A stretch of DNA of 64,000 bases from Salinispora pacifica CNR114 (GTDB lineage: Bacteria > Actinomycetota > Actinomycetes > Mycobacteriales > Micromonosporaceae), in NCBI RefSeq assembly GCF_000514775.1, contig NZ_AZWO01000008.1, forward strand, positions 124,001-188,000, given 5' to 3'. The position numbers and the translations under genes were made by a program. Positions 44,285 to 53,101 of this stretch are shown here, in pieces; within the stretch, counting starts at the first letter, position 1; each line of letters begins with the position of its first letter. The notes under the pieces were generated by a model. The model saw only the letters and a list, made by a program, of their open reading frames with translations. It searched no databases and had not been told where the DNA came from.

Positions 44285-45699
44285 CGTACGGAAACTGGCT
44301 GTCGCGGGCGCACGACGAGCTCACCCGCGCGCAAGCACGCCTACCGTCCGATCCGGCGGTCACTCTCGATGACGTCGGAGCGACCGTCGTGGCCCGGCAG
44401 CGGGTCTATGCCCGGCTGGCCAAACTCGTGGAGCTGGTCGTCGGCGGCCAACCGGCTCGTGCCGACATCGACCGCGGAACCGTCGATGTCGCTCTGCGGA
44501 TGCAGGCGGGGGATCACACGACACGGCTCTACCTGGGACTCACCGCTGCGGCTCGCAGCGACCGGCAGGCTGCCCCCGCCACGCCCCCGATCTGCCGGGT
44601 CGGGCGCCATCTGGAGTCGGCGGCGGAGGCGATCGCGGTGGCCGGGGAGATCCTGGCCGGTCACACGCCGCCGGCCCGGGAGCCGCTGACGCCGGAGGGC
44701 GTGGCGATTCGTGCCGGTGCCGGGCGAAAAGCCGGCTTGGCCGACATCGCCGTACTGACCACCGATATGCTGGCCATCGACGCAGGGCTACCTGAGTGGC
44801 TGTCCGGCAGCCATCGACTCGCGTACGGCGCTTTCGAGACGGTGGCGGAAGAGGCCCGCTGGACCAGCAACGGCTACCTGACCGAGGTCGTGCACCAGAT
44901 GATCTCGGCCGCCGGCGACGCTCCATCACTGCTGCACCTGCTGGAACCGCCGCCACCGGTCCCGGTAGGTCGCCGGGCGATCAGCGATGGCGCGTCGGCG
45001 CTGCGCTCGCTGGTCGCGACGCGAGACTGGATGCACCGCAACCCCGGCGAGGTGCGCGTCATGCACCTGGCCAAGGCGACCCAAGCGGCACTCGCGGTCA
45101 GCGCACTCGCCTCACCCGGCGCTGTTGGAGCGGACTGGCGATCATGGAGCGCAGCGGCCCACGCAGCCGGTCAGCTACACGGCACGCCCCCACACGGCCC
45201 GGCGGCAGCGCAGACAGCCCGTGAGCTTGATCTGGTAACAAGATGGGTCCGTCCCGGGCCACCGCGACCAGGCCATGTCACCAGCCGTGGGTCCCGACTC
45301 GAAGCGATCGACAAGCTGGCGGCGGTGCTCCCGTCACTGTCGGAGGTTCTGCGTGTGGCAACCCAGACGGCCGCTCGAAACCGCCACTTCTTCGTTCTCG
45401 GCCGCCGGCAACTCGAACGCGTGCCCAGGTCGCTCGTGTACCACGCTGTCGCACGATGGTGCGTTGCGCAGCCAGACGACGAGCAGGTCTACCGGTTGAG
45501 GTCAGCGCTCGCGGCTGTGGGGGCCTCCGCACTCGCATCGACGCCGTCGCACCTACCCCGCGCCGCACCACGCCTGGCCAAGCTCGCCTTCGCGGCGCCG
45601 GTCGACGCCGAGCCGAGCCAGCAGGCGAAAGGCGCGATAGACCGGGCTGCACGGGAGGTCCTGCTACGTCCGAGCCGCCACGATCATTCGCGCCGGTGA
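44281..45699 (+). CDS. large helical element protein, unknown function
   Basis: 472 aa, GTG start in the GTGA overlap. Predicted mostly helical, Ala/Arg-rich, no membrane segment. Segments such as SNGYLTEVVHQMISAAGD, NPGEVRVMHLAKATQAALAV and RNRHFFVLGRRQLERVPRSL give no family match. It and the preceding small gene form a pair at the end of the plus-strand operon; the gap to the convergent primase gene contains a strong terminator. Confidence 0.6.
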   Translation: MTYGNWLSRAHDELTRAQARLPSDPAVTLDDVGATVVARQRVYARLAKLVELVVGGQPARADIDRGTVDVALRMQAGDHTTRLYLGLTAAARSDRQAAPATPPICRVGRHLESAAEAIAVAGEILAGHTPPAREPLTPEGVAIRAGAGRKAGLADIAVLTTDMLAIDAGLPEWLSGSHRLAYGAFETVAEEARWTSNGYLTEVVHQMISAAGDAPSLLHLLEPPPPVPVGRRAISDGASALRSLVATRDWMHRNPGEVRVMHLAKATQAALAVSALASPGAVGADWRSWSAAAHAAGQLHGTPPHGPAAAQTARELDLVTRWVRPGPPRPGHVTSRGSRLEAIDKLAAVLPSLSEVLRVATQTAARNRHFFVLGRRQLERVPRSLVYHAVARWCVAQPDDEQVYRLRSALAAVGASALASTPSHLPRAAPRLAKLAFAAPVDAEPSQQAKGAIDRAAREVLLRPSRHDHSRR

Positions 45700-45913
45700 G
45701 TCAATGTCGCCGGACAGGTTGGTGTGAGGTTCCGCTCGCCTCAGTGGTCCGAGTCTCCGGGAAATCGGGTAGCAAATCGTGGGCAGGGCGCTCTAGGCTG
45801 TTCTTCGTAAGCTTCCGGAGTAAGGGCCCTACCGGGTGCGCAACCGGTGGATCGCCCAGTTCCTCTGGCCCGTCTCCTCTGCGGGGCGGCTACGACGCCG
45901 GAAGCAAGGCTTT

Positions 45914-45948
45914 CAATCGGTCCCCGGGTCTTTCCCGGGGACCGATTG
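45914..45948. terminator. strong terminator between convergent operons
   Basis: Perfect 15-bp stem CAATCGGTCCCCGGG / CCCGGGGACCGATTG, 5-base loop, followed by CGTTTT. The rest of the 283-base gap 45700-45982 shows nothing recognisable. Confidence 0.9.
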
Positions 45949-45982
45949 CGTTTTCCGATCGGACGCACAGGGCCGCAGTCGG

Positions 45983-48058
45983 TCAGCGTCGCCGGCCGGC
46001 GGCCGGCTGACCGAACCCTCGCACCGACTCGACCTGCGGCGTCGTGACCGCCGCAGGACCGGTTCCTGCTTCCGTGAAGGAGGTCTTGGCCAGGGCCGCC
46101 GGGGATCCTGACGCCGTCACCGTCGCGTGGGCGTTGGTTCTGGTCGTCGTGGTGACCAGAGCCGGTGGTGCGGATCGGGCGTGGATGAGTAGGACCGTCG
46201 CATCTCGCGCGTTGTGCTGCCCGACCCCGCGGGCGAGCCGGTCGGCGCTGGCTTGGGCATCGCTCATGCCCGCCAGCTCTGCCGCGAGCTGGCGCTCGGG
46301 GATCGCGCGGTGCACGCCGTTGTTGCACAGCAGCAGCGGCCCTTCGTCAAGAGGGCACACGCTGATGTCGCCGGCGCGGATGCTGGAGGTGAGCAGCACG
46401 TCCACGATACCGGGCGATGGGTGCTCTCCCTGATCGCGGCGTTGCCGGGCGGCGGTGTGATCGGCGGTGACCTGGGCAAGTTGGCCGGCTCGGATGGTGT
46501 AGGCGCGGCAGTCGCCGGCCCAGGCAAGCTCCCACCGTACGCCGTGACGGTGTGTCGGGGATGGGTACGCAGAGACGACGAGCAGGGAGGCGTCGCCCGC
46601 CTGGCTGGGGTGGACCCCGCTGTAGAAGGCATTGATCGCTGCCCGCGCGGCGTGCAGCCCGGCCGCTGGCGTGGAGCGCAGGCTGACCGTCGCCGCGATG
46701 TCGGCCGCCATCTGCGCGGCGGTCGCGGCCTGCGCGTGGCGGCCGATGCCGTCGGCAAGTGCCCAGACGGTGATTCCGCTGCTCGGGTCGTGGCGTGTGA
46801 TCGCAGCAGTGGTGCCGGCGCGGCGACTCCCCGTGTTGTGAGCTGTGGCCGAGACGGTGATGTCCGTCTCGGCTACGCCATGAGAAGGGCTGGAGGGCGT
46901 CGGGACCTCGGCTGGTGGGCCTGCCGCCGGTTCATCAGCGGAGGGCGGGGCGGCCGTGTCCGGAGGAGGGTCGGTTCCGCCGGGGGTGTCGGTGCGGGCA
47001 CTCCAAGCCTCGATGACCCCACGCGCGACGTCGGTCGAGGCCAGGCCGAGCCGCTCGGCGGCGGCTTCGGCCATGTCACGGGTGGCGTGCGGCGCGTCGA
47101 CGAACAACTCGGCGATAGCCCGGTAGGCGGTGATCCGATCTTCGACGAATCGGACCGGATCGGTGATCCGCTTGGTGGCGAACAGCCGGTCGATCGTGTT
47201 GGTCATCTGGACCTGAGCGAGAGGCTGGACGGCACCGATGATTTCGCTGATCGCCCAGACGGGATCCATGGCGCCGAGCGTGTCGGCAGGGTCCTGTCCC
47301 TCCGGCAGGCGTACTCCGGAGACCTGGCCGGGCCATCGAGAGGCGACCGGGTACACCCGGTCGACGGCTCGACGTCCGGCGTCGTCGCCGTCGAAGGCCA
47401 GGATCAGGTGGGCACCTGGCAGGGTTTGTTGGATCAGGTCGAGCTGATCTCGGGTGAGGTTGGTGCCACACGGTGCGACCGCGTACAGCGGCTGCGTCTC
47501 GGGGATCGCAGCGTGCGCGGCGGCCATGCGGTGCATCGCGAGGACATCGGCGGCGCCCTCGACGACGAACACGATCGGGTCGCCGATACCGGCGGGCCGG
47601 TTCGCGAGCTGCTGGCCGAGACCGTACAGCAGCAGGCGTTTGCGGTAGATAGCCGTCTCTGGCGTGTTCAGCCACTTGGCCTCGGCGCGTCCGCCCAGGT
47701 CGCGGGCGGTGAATCCGACGACGCGGTTGTGCACGTCGGTGACGGGGAACATGAGCCGGTCGCGGAAGCGGTCCAGTAGGTGTCCGCTCCTGTTTTGGAT
47801 GAAACCGAGACCGGCGCCGGTCACCTCCTCGTCGGTGAATCCCGCTGCCCGCAGGTGGGTTGCCAGTTCGGTCCACCGTCCCGGTGCGTAGCCGACCTGC
47901 CAGGGGCCGGTGGGGTCCGCTGCGGTGTTGATGCCGTGGCTGTGCAGGTAGCGGGCCGCCTTGCGCGAGACAGGCAGCCGGCTGGCGTAGAACTGGGCGG
48001 CGGCGGCGTTGACCGCGTAGAGGCGTTCCGGCGGCGGGGCGGGCCGCTCACCGGGCAT
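45983..48058 (-). CDS. TOPRIM DnaG-like primase fused to PP2C-like phosphatase
   Basis: 691 aa from ATG 48058. Residues about 10-145 match the DnaG catalytic-core N-terminal domain (YLHSHGINTAADP, GFIQNRSGHLLDRFRDRLMF, RVVGFTARDLGG, KWLNTPET). The TOPRIM domain follows with FVVEGAADVLAM (Glu about 168) and ILAFDGDDAGRRA (about 224). After a Pro/Ala-rich linker (about 355-395), residues about 400-640 match PP2C phosphatases: WALADGIGRHAQAATAAQMA, DASLLVVS, WELAWAGDCRAYTI, QVTADHT, LLLCNNGVHRAI and ARDATVLLIH. No N-terminal zinc domain is visible. The pairing is unusual; the phosphatase half might act on element or host regulators during transfer. Confidence 0.82.
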   Translation of the reverse strand: MPGERPAPPPERLYAVNAAAAQFYASRLPVSRKAARYLHSHGINTAADPTGPWQVGYAPGRWTELATHLRAAGFTDEEVTGAGLGFIQNRSGHLLDRFRDRLMFPVTDVHNRVVGFTARDLGGRAEAKWLNTPETAIYRKRLLLYGLGQQLANRPAGIGDPIVFVVEGAADVLAMHRMAAAHAAIPETQPLYAVAPCGTNLTRDQLDLIQQTLPGAHLILAFDGDDAGRRAVDRVYPVASRWPGQVSGVRLPEGQDPADTLGAMDPVWAISEIIGAVQPLAQVQMTNTIDRLFATKRITDPVRFVEDRITAYRAIAELFVDAPHATRDMAEAAAERLGLASTDVARGVIEAWSARTDTPGGTDPPPDTAAPPSADEPAAGPPAEVPTPSSPSHGVAETDITVSATAHNTGSRRAGTTAAITRHDPSSGITVWALADGIGRHAQAATAAQMAADIAATVSLRSTPAAGLHAARAAINAFYSGVHPSQAGDASLLVVSAYPSPTHRHGVRWELAWAGDCRAYTIRAGQLAQVTADHTAARQRRDQGEHPSPGIVDVLLTSSIRAGDISVCPLDEGPLLLCNNGVHRAIPERQLAAELAGMSDAQASADRLARGVGQHNARDATVLLIHARSAPPALVTTTTRTNAHATVTASGSPAALAKTSFTEAGTGPAAVTTPQVESVRGFGQPAAGRRR

Positions 48059-48254
48059 CGTCGGCCTCCGTGGGCGTGGCCGACGCAACCGTGCTGTCCG
48101 TGTCCGCCCGCAGCGTTGCGAGGGTGTGCACATGCACGAGGTGGGACAGCGCCCGCAGCTCACCGGCGAGCTCGTCGATCTGCCGCTGTAGGTCGGTGAG
48201 CATCGCCTCGACCCAGCGCAGGTCGGCCGACAGCCGGGCGGAGTGGTCGCTCAT
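48048..48254 (-). CDS. small coiled-coil protein between virD4-like and primase genes
   Basis: 68 aa. WVEAMLTDLQRQIDELAGEL is a short coiled coil; the rest is Asp/Thr-rich. ATG 48254 overlaps the virD4-like stop (ATGA), and its end overlaps the primase start by 11 bases, so it is embedded in the operon. Function unknown. Confidence 0.65.
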   Translation of the reverse strand: MSDHSARLSADLRWVEAMLTDLQRQIDELAGELRALSHLVHVHTLATLRADTDSTVASATPTEADDAR

Positions 48255-50122
48255 GACAGGTCTCCGCGGTCGGTGGACGTTGTTGTGTCCGAACTCGACG
48301 GACCGAGGTGGTCGGCACCCAGGTCCGCGCGGGCGGTGCGGGTGATGGCCTCGACATTGGCGGTGGTGTCGGCACCGATGATGTCGGCGTGGTCGCCGCG
48401 ATACCACGGCATCAGGTCGATCATGGCGGCTCGGGCGCCGGTCGCTAGCAGGATCGCCCGCCCCCGCTTGAGGGCGCGGAGGTCGCCCGGTTCGAGGATC
48501 CGGCGCCGTTGGGCGCTGGTGGAGTAGCTGGTGTGACCGTTGCCGTCACGGTTGATCGAGGTCGTCGCGACGTCGTGGTCGCCGATCAGGCGGGAGATGT
48601 CCTCGGCGTGGCGGGCGTCGTCCAAGCCTGCGCCGATGACCTTGACGGTGGCGGCGGACCAGAGGGCCGTCATGCCGCGCTCGCCCCACACGCCCTGGCC
48701 TTGGGCGATGTTCTGGATGATGGTGATCGGGATGACCCCTCTACCGCCGAGATGGCTGTAAAGCTGCGGCAAGTCATTGATCTTGCAGATGTTGGCCGCC
48801 TCGTCCAATACCGCCAGGACGGGCGGGTCGATGCGGCCACCGGCCGCCTCGGCGTGGACGACAGCGGTGCGGAACACGGCGTCGGTGAGCGCGGCGACCA
48901 GGGGAGCGGCGGCACCCGCGCCCTCCTTGCTCAGGAGGTAGAGGGTGTCGCGGGAGCCGGGGAACGTGGTCACGTCGAGCCGGTCCAGGGCGCTGGTCGG
49001 CGGTGTTACCCAGGCCATGATTTCCGGATCGGACAGGCACCGGGCGGCCGTACGCGCGGTTTCGTAGACGCCGTCTCTGGTTTCCGGGGCCCCTCCTTGA
49101 CGGCCGGCGAGCGAACGGGCGGCCTGGGGGTACCCGGCGGCGCGCAGCAGCGTGACCGGTTCGCGGCTGGTCACGTCGGACAGCCAGGCTTGCACGTCGG
49201 TGAGCGTGCCGCCGGAGTTGGCGGCGGCGAGGAACAGACACATGAGCAGGTCCCCGGCGGCCAGCGGCCAGAACGGGTCGGAGGAACCGACGCCGCGGAT
49301 CTCCTGGATGAAGTGGTCGGCGAGCCGTGCGGCTTCCTCGACACCGGTGATGGTGGCCAAGGGGTTCCACCAGAGGGTTTGAGGTTGCCGGGTGACCCGC
49401 TGAGGGTCGAACGTCCAGACCCGGCCGACCCGCTCGCGGGCTCGGGCGGTGGCGGCCCACAGGTCGGAGCGGTTGCTGGTGGCGAGCACCGGTCCCGGGG
49501 CGTCCAGGATCGGGGGTACGGCGAGGCTGGTCGTCTTGCCGGCCCGGGGCGCCATCACGGCGAGGAGCACGTCTTCCCAACTGGACCGCAGGACCGGCCC
49601 GCGGCGGCGGCCCCCGGTGACGAGTCGTCCAAGCGCGATGCCGATCGCGGTGGCGGGCACCTGCTTGGGTGCACGTCCGGCGAGGCTCGGCCGTAGCCGC
49701 TGTGCCCGCGCAAGCGCGGTCGCGCCGATGAGCTCGTCGACGTCGCGGGTGCGGGCGAGGGACGGCAGTGGGTCTCCGGCCTGCGGTCGGCGGGCCTGCC
49801 ACCACGCCCACGCCCAGAAGCCGGGCACGACCGTCGTGGTAAGCAGTAGCGCGTAGAGCAGCGCTACCAGTAGCGGTGGCACGCCGGGCCACAAATGCTG
49901 CCAGTCCTGGTCAAGCAGGCGCTTCGTGAACTCCCAGCCGAAGGACGGGCCGGTGTCCCAGGGGCGGCCGGCGGCCACGGCGGCGAGGCGGCCGGCGATC
50001 CACGCCAGCCAGGTCAAGGCCGCGGTGGCGGCGCAGGCTCCCAGGATCAGCCACGGGGCTAGGGGGTATCCGCCGGCGCTACCGCGTGGGTAGATCGGCT
50101 GCTGGTTGCGGATGCCGCTCAT
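48251..50122 (-). CDS. VirD4/TraG-type coupling protein
   Basis: 623 aa. Two membrane segments (about 22-52 and 82-105) precede the ATPase. Walker A is the variant APRAGKTTS (about 191-199). Walker B and the TraM-recognition domain give PPVLAVLDEAANICKI, then LPQLYSHLGGRGVIPITIIQ. This hexameric ATPase brings the relaxase-DNA complex to the secretion channel. ATG 50122 overlaps the VirB4-like stop (ATGA). Confidence 0.92.
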   Translation of the reverse strand: MSGIRNQQPIYPRGSAGGYPLAPWLILGACAATAALTWLAWIAGRLAAVAAGRPWDTGPSFGWEFTKRLLDQDWQHLWPGVPPLLVALLYALLLTTTVVPGFWAWAWWQARRPQAGDPLPSLARTRDVDELIGATALARAQRLRPSLAGRAPKQVPATAIGIALGRLVTGGRRRGPVLRSSWEDVLLAVMAPRAGKTTSLAVPPILDAPGPVLATSNRSDLWAATARARERVGRVWTFDPQRVTRQPQTLWWNPLATITGVEEAARLADHFIQEIRGVGSSDPFWPLAAGDLLMCLFLAAANSGGTLTDVQAWLSDVTSREPVTLLRAAGYPQAARSLAGRQGGAPETRDGVYETARTAARCLSDPEIMAWVTPPTSALDRLDVTTFPGSRDTLYLLSKEGAGAAAPLVAALTDAVFRTAVVHAEAAGGRIDPPVLAVLDEAANICKINDLPQLYSHLGGRGVIPITIIQNIAQGQGVWGERGMTALWSAATVKVIGAGLDDARHAEDISRLIGDHDVATTSINRDGNGHTSYSTSAQRRRILEPGDLRALKRGRAILLATGARAAMIDLMPWYRGDHADIIGADTTANVEAITRTARADLGADHLGPSSSDTTTSTDRGDLS

Positions 50123-51573
50123 CGGGCACCTGCCCGTACGGCGGCGTCGGTGTCGTAGAGGGCGAGTTCTTCGCCGACCAGGTGCAGCGCGACGGGCATT
50201 CCCGCCCGCTCGCCGGTCTTGACGAGGTACTTCCCGCGACCGGGATGCATGGCGCCGGGCACCAGTGCTTCGGGGGCGGCCCAGGACGCGACCATGTCCC
50301 GCTCGGGCACGGACAGCCGGACCATTTGGCTGATCCGGTCCAGTTCCCGGCCAGGCAACGCGGCCAAGACTTTGATGGCGCACCGTTCGGCCATGCCGCG
50401 ACCCTTGGCGCGGTCCTCGTCGCTGGCCAGCGCGTCCAGGTCGTCCAGCGAGTGGGTGAGCATGATCTGTGCGACGCCGAGGTTGCGCGACAGCCGGGTG
50501 AGCGCGTCGGCCGGCTCGACCAACCCGGGCGCTCCCCGGAGCGCCCGCCACAGCTCGTCCATGATCGCCAGATGTCGCCGCCGGGGAGCGAGACCCTGGT
50601 CGGCGAGCACGGCGGCAGCGTCGATGACGGCGTACCCGTAGCTCCAGGTGGACAGCATCGCCGCGGCGACCAGCTTGTCGCCGGCGGCGGCCACCCGGGA
50701 GATGTCGATGCTGACCGCCTTGGCGGACAGGTCGATCGGGGTGGAGGTGGCGGAGTCGAAGACACCGGCGAGCGTGCCCTCGCACAACAGGCGCAGGGTG
50801 GCGACCAGGTCGTCGATCCGGCGGCGGTAGTCGGCCGCCGAGGTAGCCCGCGCCGCGGCGCGGATGGTGTCCGGTCCCTGGTCAAGCACCGCGAGCACGT
50901 CGGGGATCACCGGATCTCCGGTGCGCCGTTCGGCAAGCAGGTCGACGACCCTGCCGAGGACGACCTCCTCGGTGTTGCTGACCTGCCCGCCGTCGCGCAC
51001 GAGCGTGCACAGGGCGATGAGCAGGGTCAGCCGCCGCCCGCGTACCTCCAGGCGAAGCTGGTCGGCGTCGGGTCCGCTCATCCGTGACAGCACGGTGCCG
51101 AGCGGGCCGGCGTCGAGCGGGTTGATCCGGTCCAAGCCCCTGCCGACCCGAATGACCTGGCCATCCAGGTGCTGCACGACCCGGCTGTAGTCCGGCTTCG
51201 TGTCACCGAGAATCAAGATCTGGGCACCGGTGGCGGCCATTCCCATGACCAGCCGCTTGGCCAGGGCGGACTTGCCGGCACCCGGCTGGCCGAGCACGAA
51301 GACACCGGTGTTGGTAATCAGTCCGGCGTTGAGCCACTCGAACGGGTCGAGCAGCACGGACTCACCCCAGAGCTGGTGGCGGCCGATCGGCACGCCCAGC
51401 AGGGGAGCGCCGCTGCCGGCGGTGAACGGGTACAAGCCGGCGGCCTGCACGGTCGTGGCCTGGTACTCGGTACCGGCCGTTACGTGGACGGCGCGACCGG
51501 CGCCCGGTCGACGCCATCCCCAGGCCGGGGGGATCGGGCCGAGCGCGGTCACGTCAATATCTGCGAATGCCAT
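50119..51573 (-). CDS. VirB4-like secretion ATPase (ATPase domain only)
   Basis: 484 aa, ATG 51573 with AGGAG upstream. Walker A is LGQPGAGKSAL (about 94-104), Walker B HLAIMDELWRAL, and a conserved helicase-like NLGVAQIMLTHSLDDLD follows. DTKPDYSRVV and RINPLDAG are typical of the T4SS/FtsK-HerA ATPase group. At 484 aa it lacks the N-terminal membrane-interacting half of classical VirB4 (about 800 aa); the preceding gene product (SCO6880-like) probably supplies that part. Confidence 0.9.
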   Translation of the reverse strand: MAFADIDVTALGPIPPAWGWRRPGAGRAVHVTAGTEYQATTVQAAGLYPFTAGSGAPLLGVPIGRHQLWGESVLLDPFEWLNAGLITNTGVFVLGQPGAGKSALAKRLVMGMAATGAQILILGDTKPDYSRVVQHLDGQVIRVGRGLDRINPLDAGPLGTVLSRMSGPDADQLRLEVRGRRLTLLIALCTLVRDGGQVSNTEEVVLGRVVDLLAERRTGDPVIPDVLAVLDQGPDTIRAAARATSAADYRRRIDDLVATLRLLCEGTLAGVFDSATSTPIDLSAKAVSIDISRVAAAGDKLVAAAMLSTWSYGYAVIDAAAVLADQGLAPRRRHLAIMDELWRALRGAPGLVEPADALTRLSRNLGVAQIMLTHSLDDLDALASDEDRAKGRGMAERCAIKVLAALPGRELDRISQMVRLSVPERDMVASWAAPEALVPGAMHPGRGKYLVKTGERAGMPVALHLVGEELALYDTDAAVRAGAR

Positions 51574-51599
51574 GGGAGTGCTCCTGGAGAGAGGGAAGA

Positions 51600-53096
51600 T
51601 CAGTTCGGCCACTGCTGGGCCAGCACCGGCGGGCAGATCCCGGCCGGGAGGGTGACGGCGAACCCGGCCGCCTGGGAACGCCACAGGCGGCGAAGCCGCA
51701 CCTTGCACGTCTCCGCGCGGCTTTCCACATCCGCGACGGCCCGGCCGAGGTCGGCCGGATCGAACACGGTGGTGGTCACCCAGAGGCTGATCAGGCCGAC
51801 ACCTGCGCCGAGCGCTTCTTCTCGTGCGGCTTGCGCGGCCTGCTCGTGGTCGGCGATGTCCCGGGCGGTCGGATCGAGCTTGCGGGCTCGCCGGTAGGCG
51901 GACCGGAACTGGGCGGCGTTGACCTGCCGCTCGACCTCGCCGGCAGCTTGCCCGGCGGTCATCGGGCGGTACAGCAGCGTGACCCGTTTCGGCTGCTCGC
52001 CGGGGGCGAGCAGCCGGGCGAGCACGTGGTGCGTGACCGGCTGACGCGGTGCCTCGTGCCACGCCCAGGTCACACTGGTGGCGCCGTCGTGCTCGTAGCG
52101 ATCGGTGTGTTCCTCGGCGGCGACCGGGCCGGCGTTGCTCCAGTCCAGCAGCTCGGCTGCCGCGTCCGGCGCGGCGCTGAGCAGCCGGGTCACCTCGCCT
52201 CGACTGGTCGGATCGAAGGCGTGCCGCACGATTCCGGCGATCTGCGCCGCTGTCGCCCGACCCAGCACCGTCAGCCCGCACCCGGCCAGCGCGTCCTGCA
52301 AGCCGGGCAAGGCGCGATCGACCTCCGCGAGACAGTCCGGCACCGTCTTGGGACGGGCCGGCGACGCAGCCGGCTCGAAGGTGATCGACACGGTCGTTTG
52401 CACGTCAGCGGCGGCCTGTGGTGCGGCGGCGATGAGCTGCTGGATCACTCGCACCGCTGCCGCTGGCCCGTCCGGTGCCAGCCGGCCGGTGATGTAGTCA
52501 GCCAGCCGGGTGCCGGAATCCGGCGCGGTGTCCACCGTGACCGCGACCCATCGCACGATCGGCACGTGACCGAGGCCGGCCAGCCAGCCGCCCCAGTTCG
52601 ACACCCAGGCGGTCGCCGCCTCCGGGTCGGCCAGCCAGGTCGACTGGGCGGCGCACCGCAGGGTGACGGTCATGGTCCTGAGCCGGCGATGCCACACCAC
52701 GCCGTACGTGCCGCCGTGGCCATCATCGACGGACAGCAGGACGGTCGGGGCGAGCACGCCCGGCAGTTGCCAGGCGTGCTCCTGCGCCGACATCACGCCG
52801 CCGCGGAAGCTCGTGCGGCCACGGCCGGAACCGGCGACCCAGCGGAAACGCTGCACGAGCGCCTGCGCCAGCGACACACCGTCCCACTGAGCGACGTTGC
52901 CGACGATGACGATCAGGCAGACGGGGCCGACCACCGCGAGAGCGGTCAGACTCACCGACACCGTGATCAGCGCGACGGTCATTGCCGCGAGCACCACCAT
53001 CGTCTGACCGAAGCCGAGCCCGAACATGCCCAGCGGTCGAGCGCGACGCCAACCACCGTAGGTTCGTGTCTCCTCGGCCTGAGCGTTCGTAGGCAT
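51600..53096 (-). CDS. SCO6880-like protein (PrgI / VirB4 N-domain partner)
   Basis: 498 aa. Two membrane segments near the N-terminus (GFGQTMVVLAAMTVALIT, LTALAVVGPVCLIVIVG; about 30-70) are followed by a soluble domain (WQLPGVLAPTVLLSVDDGHG, GVVWHRRLRTMTVTLRC, DYITGRLAPDGPAAAVRV, LLSAAPDAAAELLDWSNAGP). The arrangement fits SCO6880-family proteins that accompany VirB4-like ATPases in actinobacterial type IV systems. Ends 26 bases before the VirB4-like start. Confidence 0.8.
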   Translation of the reverse strand: MPTNAQAEETRTYGGWRRARPLGMFGLGFGQTMVVLAAMTVALITVSVSLTALAVVGPVCLIVIVGNVAQWDGVSLAQALVQRFRWVAGSGRGRTSFRGGVMSAQEHAWQLPGVLAPTVLLSVDDGHGGTYGVVWHRRLRTMTVTLRCAAQSTWLADPEAATAWVSNWGGWLAGLGHVPIVRWVAVTVDTAPDSGTRLADYITGRLAPDGPAAAVRVIQQLIAAAPQAAADVQTTVSITFEPAASPARPKTVPDCLAEVDRALPGLQDALAGCGLTVLGRATAAQIAGIVRHAFDPTSRGEVTRLLSAAPDAAAELLDWSNAGPVAAEEHTDRYEHDGATSVTWAWHEAPRQPVTHHVLARLLAPGEQPKRVTLLYRPMTAGQAAGEVERQVNAAQFRSAYRRARKLDPTARDIADHEQAAQAAREEALGAGVGLISLWVTTTVFDPADLGRAVADVESRAETCKVRLRRLWRSQAAGFAVTLPAGICPPVLAQQWPN

Positions 53097-53101
53097 CCTG
53101 A

